Assembly (NCBI GenBank): GCA_050693875.1
Contig: JBOGWP010000154.1
Location: forward strand, 1 to 11,562
Reading direction: 5' to 3'
From: JBOGWP01 sp050693875
GTDB lineage: Bacteria > Actinomycetota > CADDZG01 > JAHWKV01 > JBOGWP01
Length of the DNA stretch: 11,562 nucleotides
In this document: positions 1 to 7,000 of the stretch, one piece after another
Layout: every line of letters starts with the position of its first letter
How positions within the stretch are numbered: the stretch's first letter is position 1
The notes under the pieces: model-generated
The model's input: only the letters and a program-made list of their open reading frames with translations
Told to the model about the DNA's origin: nothing
Database searches by the model: none
Position numbers and translations under genes: made by a program

Positions 1-40
1 CGATCTCGGCCTCGTACCGCTCCCGCTCTGGATCGCCCAC
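1..40 (-). CDS. Possible start of a gene leaving the left edge (partial)
   Basis: On the minus strand a GTG at 40-38 opens a frame that reads VGDPERERYEAEI before leaving the window. The charged, Glu/Arg-rich start is typical of a real protein and may begin a coiled coil, but only 13 codons are visible. An in-frame stop lies two codons upstream, so GTG is the only usual start. I see no clear ribosome binding site. It follows the stop of the small minus-strand frame at 53-256 by 12 bases, which would fit one transcript. Function cannot be assigned and the call is weak. Confidence 0.22.
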   Translation of the reverse strand, partial: MGDPERERYEAEI

Positions 41-52
41 TGATCATGGGTT

Positions 53-256
53 CTACCAGACCGCGCGCGAGAAGTGGTGGAAATTCGCGCGCTCCGCGCG
101 AATTCCCTCGGGAGGCTGAGCAATTACTCCGACGGCCTCCGTCGCATCCAGCCGCCGAGTTGTTGCAGCTTCGATGACTTGTTTCATTGCCACTATTTCG
201 GGACGATGGAGAATATCAATGATCCTGGCGGCCGGGCTCACCATTTCTATGCCCAT
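53..256 (-). CDS. Small hypothetical protein (67 aa), uncertain
   Basis: This minus-strand frame starts at ATG 256 (MGIEMVSPAARIIDIL) and ends with TAG at 55-53. The composition looks like a mostly helical soluble protein; there is no signal peptide, membrane segment or family motif I recognise. The frame also runs upstream to 343, but that part crosses the presumed insertion-sequence end and looks unlike coding sequence, so the ATG at 256 is preferred. The ribosome binding site is poor. It may be a real small gene, or the 3' part of a gene whose front was displaced by the adjacent insertion sequence. I do not recognise it. Confidence 0.25.
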   Translation of the reverse strand: MGIEMVSPAARIIDILHRPEIVAMKQVIEAATTRRLDATEAVGVIAQPPEGIRAERANFHHFSRAVW

Positions 257-310
257 GTTGACTCGTTCCGCACCGGGTGGTGGCGTCCATCCACCAGTGT
301 AAAAGTCGAC

Positions 311-360
311 GGGCGTAGGGTTCCTTCGAAGCCAGCAACTCACGAAGGAGGGCTACGCCC
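311..360 (+). repeat. Imperfect inverted repeat (hairpin) directly before the transposase start
   Basis: GGGCGTAG at 311-318 pairs with CTACGCCC at 353-360, and CCTTCG at 323-328 pairs with CGAAGG at 343-348. The two stems are separated by a 4+4 internal loop and closed by a 14-base loop. The hairpin ends one base before the transposase GTG at 361. Insertion sequences often place such structures near their ends to limit read-through transcription or translation from outside. That role here is inference; the pairing is directly visible. Confidence 0.55.
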
Positions 361-897
361 GTGACCGCACGAGTATCACCCCCAGACCGCATCCGTGTCG
401 GGATCGACGAGCTGTTCGCCTCCCGGGGTGACCTTGCGGACATCCTCGAGAAGGTGGCCCAGCTCGGTGCCCGGTGATCCTGAGGTCGGCCCTCGAGGCC
501 GAGGTCACCGAGCTGGGCCGCAACCGCCACGAGCGCCGCCACGGCAACGACGACGTACGGCCCGGGATCGCGCAACGGCTACACCTCCATCACCATCAAG
601 ACGACCGCCGGCCCCGTCCTCGGGAGACCCAAGCTGCGGGGAACCACGGAGGCCTTCGCTTCCCGCCTGCTCGGCGCCAGCGTCACTGCACCAACGCCCT
701 GGAGTCGCTCGTCATCGCCGGATTCGTTCGGGGGTCTGTCGGTGCGCGACGTCGAGGCCGCTCTCACCGAAGCCCTCGGCCCCGAAGCCACCGCGTCGAA
801 GTCCACGGTGTCGAAGGTCTGCGAGGCGATCAAGTACGAGTTCGACGCCTGGAAGGAGCGCAGCCTGGCCGACGTCGAGCCCGACTATCTGTTCCTG
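361..897 (+). pseudogene. IS256-family (mutator-type) transposase, frameshifted and truncated
   Basis: The N-terminal third of an actinobacterial IS256-family transposase can be pieced together from two frames: 361-474 (start GTG, VGIDELFASRGDLADILEKV), then about 478-560 in the other frame (LRSALEAEVTELGR), then about 562-680 (RNGY, GRPKLRGTTEAFASRLLG), about 681-733 (TNALESLVIAGFVRG) and about 736-897 (LSVRDVEAALTEALG, SKSTVSKVCEAI, DYLFL). At least four frame changes and the stop at 475-477 break it. Similarity ends just where the first catalytic Asp of the DDE core would follow DYLFL, and nothing of the remaining roughly 250 residues is recognisable. An intact family member is usually about 400 residues. 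Identification rests on remembered family motifs and is firm; exact shift positions are approximate. It is non-functional. Confidence 0.82.
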
Positions 898-988
898 ACA
901 CACGGACCTCGGCACCTCAAGCTGGGCTACCCCGGTCCCCAGACTGCGCTCGGAACCGGACGCCCCTTCGGGAGCACTGGAGTTCTGA

Positions 989-1114
989 GCGCGAGCGATC
1001 GTAGTGTCCGCGGACATGGACAAGCTCAGCGGAGCGGTACGGGGATCTTCTGAGGGGCAGCTACGGCTCTTCAACGACCTCGGCATCGCCACAAACGCAA
1101 ACCAAGCCGCATGA
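989..1114 (+). pseudogene. Short coding-looking remnant, C-terminal fragment?
   Basis: One frame reads ARAIVVSADMDKLSGAVRG and continues through QLRLFNDLGIATNANQAA to a TGA at 1112-1114. The residue mix and the clean stop look like the tail of a real protein, not noise. There is no ribosome binding site at GTG 1004 or ATG 1016, and the same frame is closed by TGA at 986-988. I do not recognise the family. It could be the end of a gene interrupted or eroded by the neighbouring insertion sequence. From 1115 to 1238 I see no gene, only a small inverted repeat (gtcga at 1161-1165, tcgac at 1172-1176). Confidence 0.2.
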
Positions 1115-1238
1115 CGACGTTTTGTCGATAGGGCTTCCGCAAGCGTCTAGGTGGGCGGCGGTCGACATTCATCGACACTCGGGTTGCGAGATCGCTGCAT
1201 GAGGACGAACGAATGAGCCGCCGGCGCCGCCCCTTCTA

Positions 1239-2636
1239 TCAGCCCCCGGCCCGCTCCCGCAGCAGCTTCCACAGCGCCCGCACGTCGTCCTCCGTCGTCT
1301 CGAGGTGCCCGATGGCGGCATGGATGGCGAGCCGGCCTCGGATCCTCGTCGTGGTTAGGAACGCCTCACCCGACTCGTTGACGGCATCGACGAGCCTTGC
1401 GTTCATCGTGTCCAGCTCCTCCTCTGACGCCCCCTGCCGGACAGCGCGGAAGTTCACCACCGAGAACGGCACCGGGACGAGCAGCTCGAAGCCCGCATCC
1501 TCCTGGATCCATGAAGCGAGCAGATTCGCCAGCCGGACGTGCTCACGCAGGGTCGCGGCGATTCGGTCGGTCCCCATCGATCGCAGCACGATCCACAGCT
1601 TCAGGGCCCGAAAGCGGCGGCCGAGCGCGACCCCGTAGTCCATCAGGTTTGGGGCATCCTCGTCGGTCTGGAGGTAGTCGGCGACGACCGAGAAGGCCTC
1701 GCGCACCGCGGAGGGCCGGCGGAGGAACAGCACGCTGCAGTCGATCGGCACGAAGAGCCACTTGTGCGGGTTCACGACCACGGAGTCGGCTCGCTCGATC
1801 CCGGCGATCGCCCACCGCAACTCGGGGACCGCGGCCGCGACGCCCGCGTACGACGCGTCGACATGCAGCCAGGCCCCGTAGCGCCGACACACCTCCTCGA
1901 TCGCCGGCACCGGGTCGACACTCGTCGTGGAGGTCGTCCCGACGGTCGCCACGACGGCCGCGGGGCGGATCCCGTCCGAGACGTCGTCGGCCATCGCCCG
2001 GTCGAGCGCCCCCGGGTCCATCCGGAACTCGTCGTCGGTCGGGATCTTCCGCAGCGAGTCGAGGCCCATCCCAAGGGTCAGGACGGCCTTGTCGACCGAG
2101 GAATGGGCCTCCTCGGAGGCGTACATCGCGAGCGGGGAACCCGCCATTCCTCGCGCTCGCACCTCCGGTGCCGCAGCATGTCGGGCGGCGACGAGCGCGT
2201 GCAGCGTCGAGGTCGAGGCGGTGTCGTTGATCATGCCGAACCAGGCCGGGAGGCCGGTGAGCTGCGCGACCCAGCGCGCCGCCACGAGCTCCAGCTCGGT
2301 TGCTGCCGGGCATGAGCGCCAGACCATCGCGTTCACGTTGAACGCCGCCGAGAGCAGCTCGCCGGCGATGCCGGGAGCAGAGCCCGTCACCGCGAACCAT
2401 CCGAAGAAGCGCGGGTGGTTCCAGTGCGTGACCGCCGGAAGGAGGATCCGGCCGACGTCGTCGAGGATCGCCTCGATCGTCTCGGGGGCAGAGGGAGGGG
2501 ACGATGGAAGGGCCGCCTCGACCTCACCGGGCGTTGCACGGGCGAGGACCGGCAGATCGCGGACCGACTCGAGATAGCCGAGCGCCCAATCGAGGGTCTG
2601 CGAAAGAAGCGCCCGCGCCTCGTCGGGGTCGCTCAT
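1239..2636 (-). CDS. PLP-dependent group II decarboxylase (aromatic-amino-acid type)
   Basis: This 465-residue protein matches the family length of about 450-480. It should use pyridoxal 5'-phosphate to decarboxylate an amino acid in the cytoplasm. The PLP-binding Lys is K292 in NPHKWLFVP. D260 in LHVDASYAG should contact the pyridine nitrogen, and H178 in EEAHSSVDKA should stack on the ring. THWNHPRFFGWF near the N-terminus and DYGVALGRRFRALKLW after the lysine are also family signatures; the Tyr in DYG matches the mobile-loop Tyr kept in true decarboxylases. ATG 2636 is chosen because the longer frame only shadows the thioesterase gene. It lies 7 bases after that gene's stop with little Shine-Dalgarno sequence, so translation may depend on coupling. 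Substrate (Trp, Tyr, Phe, DOPA, Glu or other) cannot be told; an aldehyde-forming family member is less likely. Confidence 0.92.
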   Translation of the reverse strand: MSDPDEARALLSQTLDWALGYLESVRDLPVLARATPGEVEAALPSSPPSAPETIEAILDDVGRILLPAVTHWNHPRFFGWFAVTGSAPGIAGELLSAAFNVNAMVWRSCPAATELELVAARWVAQLTGLPAWFGMINDTASTSTLHALVAARHAAAPEVRARGMAGSPLAMYASEEAHSSVDKAVLTLGMGLDSLRKIPTDDEFRMDPGALDRAMADDVSDGIRPAAVVATVGTTSTTSVDPVPAIEEVCRRYGAWLHVDASYAGVAAAVPELRWAIAGIERADSVVVNPHKWLFVPIDCSVLFLRRPSAVREAFSVVADYLQTDEDAPNLMDYGVALGRRFRALKLWIVLRSMGTDRIAATLREHVRLANLLASWIQEDAGFELLVPVPFSVVNFRAVRQGASEEELDTMNARLVDAVNESGEAFLTTTRIRGRLAIHAAIGHLETTEDDVRALWKLLRERAGG

Positions 2637-2643
2637 GAGCGGG

Positions 2644-3105
2644 TCAGTCGGGGTCGCGCAGCGCGAGCGTGCAGGTTGCGAAGGCGCACAGCCTGCCCTC
2701 GTCGTCGGTGATGCGGATCTCCCAGACCTGCAACCCCCGTCCGGCCCGCAGCGGCACGCCGGTGCCGGTGACCCATCCGCTGGAGAGCAGGCGGAGATGG
2801 TGCACGGTGATCTCGATGCCGAGGGCCAGCTTGGACGGGTCGGTGAGCCAGGCTCCGACCGAGGCGATGGTCTCGGCAAGCGCGGCCGACGCTCCTCCGT
2901 GCAGGACGCCGAAGGGCTGCTGGTTGCCCTCGACCGGGATCCGGCCGACGACGCGCTCGGCCCCGAGCTCCAGCCACTCGAGGCCCATCCTCTCCATGAG
3001 GGGCCCGCTCGAGGTGACCGAGCTGCTGATCTGCTCGTCGTCCGGCACGAGCAGGGAGGGTAGCGGCTGGCGGCGGGCCTGTCGAACCCGTCCGGGCCAG
3101 GTCAC
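2644..3105 (-). CDS. Hotdog-fold acyl-CoA thioesterase (PaaI / MenI-YdiI-like)
   Basis: The protein should hydrolyse an acyl- or aroyl-CoA thioester in the cytoplasm. The core RIPVEGNQQPFGVLHGGASA continues into AALAETIASVG. With the start at 3105, H69-G70-G71 form the oxyanion/CoA-site signature and E78 matches the catalytic Glu of the YdiI/MenI (1,4-dihydroxy-2-naphthoyl-CoA hydrolase) branch. Length is 153 residues with GTG 3105, or 134 with GTG 3048; the family is usually 130-150. The longer start has its purine-rich site touching the start codon and leaves only 42 bases to the divergent gene at 3148, so 3048 may be the true start. The Arg/Pro-rich first 19 residues also look unlike the fold. 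It is the first gene of a likely two-gene operon with the decarboxylase. Substrate is not determined, and a menaquinone role is only one option. Confidence 0.87.
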   Translation of the reverse strand: MTWPGRVRQARRQPLPSLLVPDDEQISSSVTSSGPLMERMGLEWLELGAERVVGRIPVEGNQQPFGVLHGGASAALAETIASVGAWLTDPSKLALGIEITVHHLRLLSSGWVTGTGVPLRAGRGLQVWEIRITDDEGRLCAFATCTLALRDPD

Positions 3106-3147
3106 CCTCCGCCATCATCCGGCGTGGAGTGAGTAGGATTTTTCGGC

Positions 3148-3957
3148 ATGGACCTGAGCCTGGAAGCATTCATCGTTGCCCGCAACCCCGATCGCGACAG
3201 TCGGCTCCCATACCTGCTCCGCCTGCCCATCGAAGGTGGCTTGATCCTCAAGGCTCGGGATCCCTGGCCTCGAGCGTCCCGGGTCTACTGTCACCCATAC
3301 GAGGCACCCTGGGAGGACAATCTCGAGATCGTCGACCAGGCGCCGGTGGTCCTGTGCCAGCGGCGAGGCGCAGCGATCGACCTCGTGCTGGATCGCCGGC
3401 TCCTCGCCCGCTCGCAGTTCGTGTTCACCGAGGCACAGGGGCGCAGCGCAATCTTCTGGCAGACCCAGAAGGCGGCGAGGGCCGCAACCCCCGGCGCCCG
3501 GGTACCGAGGGGCAAGACGGTTGCGGGCCTCAACGTCGTCATCGACACTCGCGAACGGTATCCGTTCCGCTTCTCGGGGCGGAATGTCGTCGCCGAGCGG
3601 GCGGCGCTCCCGGCCGGTGATTACGCGGTCCTCGACGGCGAGCGGGTGATTGCCGCGGTGGAGCGCAAGACCCTCGAGGACCTGACGAACTCGCTCTCGG
3701 ACGGGACGCTCGGTTTTCAGATGCAGCGCCTTGCGGAGCTGGCGCTGGGGGCGGTGGCGGTGGAGGGTGGCCTTCCCGATGTGTTCCGTGCCCATCCCGG
3801 ACGCGGCGCCTGGCTGGCCGACACGCTCGCCCGCTTGGCCGTGCGCTACCCGGCCGTGCAGGTCGTGTTTGCGGGGTCGCGGAAGTTCGCCGAGGAGTGG
3901 ACCTATCGATTCCTCTCCGCGGCCTTGTCGGATGCCCTCCGCATCCGCGATCCCTGA
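3148..3957 (+). CDS. ERCC4 (XPF-type) nuclease-domain protein
   Basis: The 269-residue protein has an uncharacterised N-terminal part (1-125; ARNPDRDSRLPYLLRLP, RGAAIDLVLDRR, FWQTQKAARAA) and a C-terminal ERCC4 nuclease domain (about 128-245). D133 in VVIDTRERYPF, D158 in PAGDYAV and E172-R-K174-x3-D178 in AVERKTLEDL form the metal-binding GDxnERKx3D signature of XPF/MUS81-family structure-specific endonucleases, so the active site looks intact. No helicase or helix-hairpin-helix domain is present, unlike archaeal and eukaryotic XPF. The same two-part arrangement occurs widely in Actinobacteria and is largely unstudied. A role in cutting branched DNA during repair is inference. AGGA at 3135-3138 lies 9 bases before the ATG. 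The gene is divergent from the thioesterase and converges on gltB, leaving 93 bases without a U-tract terminator. Confidence 0.9.
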   Translation: MDLSLEAFIVARNPDRDSRLPYLLRLPIEGGLILKARDPWPRASRVYCHPYEAPWEDNLEIVDQAPVVLCQRRGAAIDLVLDRRLLARSQFVFTEAQGRSAIFWQTQKAARAATPGARVPRGKTVAGLNVVIDTRERYPFRFSGRNVVAERAALPAGDYAVLDGERVIAAVERKTLEDLTNSLSDGTLGFQMQRLAELALGAVAVEGGLPDVFRAHPGRGAWLADTLARLAVRYPAVQVVFAGSRKFAEEWTYRFLSAALSDALRIRDP

Positions 3958-4050
3958 GCGCGGCGCACCGCCCGCGGATTCGACGGTCGGCGTCGGCCGA
4001 GGAGGCCAGCCCATCACAGCCGAGTCCGGCGGGCACTCCCGGCCCGGCGA

Positions 4051-7000
4051 CTACGCCTTCGCCTCGACCGATCCCTCGTGGGCGCTTTCTATCCTCGCCA
4101 CGTCGGCCTTCGGGGCGACCCGGAAGAAGTGCGGTGACTCCCGGTGCCAGTGTCCGAGGATCTGCTCGGCCCGAGCCGAGCCCGTCAGGGCCGCGTGCTC
4201 CTCGAGGAGGTCGCGCAGCGACGCCAGCATCTCGGCGGGCGGCCGGTGGATCGTGACCAGCTCGGGGTTCACCCGCGCCGGCAGGCGGAGGTCCGGGTCC
4301 CATATGTAGGACTCCCCTCCGGTCATCCCCGCCCCCAGGTTCCAGCCCGTCTCGCCCAGGATCACCGCGGTCCCCCCGGTCATGTACTCGCAGGCGTGGT
4401 CGCCGACTCCCTCGATCACGGTGACCGCCCCGGAGTTGCGCACGCAGAAGCGCTCGCCGGCCCTCCCGGCCACGAACAGCCGGCCGCCTGTCGCACCGTA
4501 CAGAACGGTGTTGCCGACAAGGTAGGGGTCGCCGGCGTCGTCGTCGGGTGGGCGGATGACGATTCGCCCCCCACCCATCCCCTTGCCCACGTAGTCGTTG
4601 GCCTCGCCGACGAGGATGAAGGTCACGCCCTCGGCGAGGAAGGCCCCGAAGCTCTGGCCGGCCTCGCCTTCGAACCGCACGCGAACCTCGCCCGGAGGAG
4701 CCTTCTCCCCGAATGCTCGGCCGATCGCGCCGCCCAGACGGGCCCCGATGGTCCGGTCGGAGTTGTGGATGGGGTAGGAGAGCTCGAGTTGCCCCCCCTC
4801 GGTGAGCGTCGAGAAGGCCTCCTCGTGGAGCTTGTCGCCCAGCTCCGACCGGGGCTGCTGGATGGGATGCGCTTCCACGAAGTGGCGCGGCCCCTCCTCC
4901 TGGTGGAGCATCGGCAGGAGGTCGAGCATCTTGCCGCGGTCGGGGAGGTCGCTGCGAGGCTTCAGCAGATCGGTGCGGCCGATCGCCTCGTCAACCGTTC
5001 GAAGCCCGAGGGAGGCAAGGATCCGCCGCACCTCCTCGGCGACGAAGCGGATGTAGTTGGCGACCATCTCCGGAGTGCCGGCGAACTTCTCCCGAAGCTC
5101 GGGCCGCTGGGTTGCGATCCCGACCGGGCAGGTGTCCCGGTGGCACGCCCGCACCATGATGCAGCCCTCCGCCAGCAGGGCCGAGGTCCCGAAGGAGAAC
5201 TCGTCGCAGCCGAGCAACGCCGCCATCACCACGTCGCGCCCCGACTTCATCCCGCCGTCGACCCGTACTCTCACGCGGTCGCGCAGCCCGTTCGCCATGA
5301 GCATCTGCTGGGTCTCGGCAACCCCGAGCTCCCAGGGCAGGCCGGCATTCTTGATCGACGAGAGCGGGCTCGCACCGGTGCCGCCGTCCCAGCCCGAGAT
5401 TTGGACGACGTCGGCGAGGGCCTTGGCGACGCCGGCGGCGATCGTGCCGACCCCGGCCTCGGCGACGAGCTTCACCGAGACGTCGGCCCCGCCGCTCACC
5501 TGCTTGAGGTCGTAGATCAGCTGGGCGAGGTCCTCGATCGAGTAGATGTCGTGGTGCGGTGGGGGAGAGATGAGGGCGACCCCGGGTTGGGTGTGGCGCT
5601 GCCGTGCGATCTCGGGGGTCACCTTCTTGCCGGGGATCTGCCCGCCTTCACCGGGCTTTGAGCCCTGCGCCATCTTGATCTGCAGCTCCTCCGCCCAGGC
5701 GCAGTACTCGGGGGTGACGCCGAACCGTCCCGACGCGACCTGCTTGATCTTGCATTCGCGCTCCGTGCCGAAGCGCCCGGGATCCTCGCCTCCCTCACCG
5801 GAGTTGGCCCGGCCCCCGAGCCTGTTGAAGGCGATGGCGAGGGTCTCGTGGGCCTCCTTGCTGATCGCGCCGTGGCTGATCGCTCCGGTCGAGAACCGGC
5901 GGGCGATCTCCTCCACCGACTCGACCTCGTCGAGGGGCACGGGGCCGCCGGCTGGCACGAGCTCGAGCAGGTCGCGAGGCTCGGTGACGGGGCGGGCGTT
6001 GACCAGCTCGGCGAAGCGGTGGTAGTCGTCCCAGTTTCCCGTCTTGACCGCCTCCTGGATCGCGTCGACGACATCGGGGTTCGTGGCGTGGTACTCGCCC
6101 TTGGCGTGGTGCTTGAAGTAGCCGGGGTTCTCGAGCTTCGGCGCTCCTATGAATGCTGCCGAGTGACGCGCGAGCACGTCCTCGGCGATCTGCTGGAACC
6201 CGATCCCCGACAGTGGGGTGGCGGTCCCTGTGAAGCAGAGGTCGATCACCTCCGGGCCGATGCCGATCGCGTCGAAGATCTGGGCGCCGCGATACGAGTC
6301 GGTCATCGAGATCCCCATCTTCGACAGGATCTTGAGAACGCCCTCCTCCACCGCCGAGCGGTAGCGGATCAGCGCCTCCGCCACCGAGATGTCCTCGCCC
6401 AGGCGGTTGCGCCGCACGAGGTCGGCGAGGCTTGCGAGCACCAGGCGCGGGCAGATGGCCTCGGCCCCGTACCCGAGCAGGCAGGCGAAGTGGTGCACCT
6501 CGCGTGCCTCGTCGGTCTCGACGGTCAGGCTGACACGGGTGCGCTGGCCCGACTGGAGGAGCCGCTGGTGGACGGCCCCCACCGCGAGCAGCATCGGGAT
6601 CGGCGCTCGCTCCTCGGAGATCTCGCGGTCGGAGACGACCAGGACCCCGCTGCCGAGACGCGCGGCGTGCTCCGCCTCCTGGGCCAGCCTCTCGATCGCC
6701 AGGCGGAGCCCGGCCGGACCGTCGGCGATCGGGAAGGACGCGTCGAGGTGGTATCCGCCGATGGGCTTGAAGAGCAGGAAGGTCTCGAGCTCGAGGAGCG
6801 CCGCGCCCTCCGGGCGTTCCCACAACACCGGGTCGTGCGGGCCGATGAGCGTCCGGATGCTCATGACGCCGCGTTCGCGCAGATGGTCGATCGGCGGGTT
6901 TGTGACCTGCGCGAAGCGCTGCTTGAAGTAGTTGAAGACCGAACGCTGCCGCTGCGCGATCACCGCCGGAGCGGTGTCGTCGCCCATCGAGGAGGTCGGC

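Larger units (their letters stand above)
297..900 (+). mobile_element. Relic of an IS256-family insertion sequence
   Basis: The element is recognised by its transposase remnant (361-897). A possible left end lies near 297-310 (aaaagtcgacggg). A weakly similar inverted stretch sits around 1157-1171 (rc: gaatgtcgaccgc) and could be a decayed right end, but the match is mostly the six bases gtcgac. No target duplication can be shown. Boundaries are therefore approximate. The catalytic part of the transposase is missing, so the copy cannot move itself. Confidence 0.5.

Noticed and set aside
2637..2879. Extension of the decarboxylase upstream to a start at 2879
   Set aside because: The extra 81 residues are an out-of-frame reading of the thioesterase gene.
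3958..4050. Bidirectional terminator between the nuclease gene and gltB
   Set aside because: Only short GC-rich inverted repeats without a T-run on either strand are present, so an intrinsic terminator is not supported.
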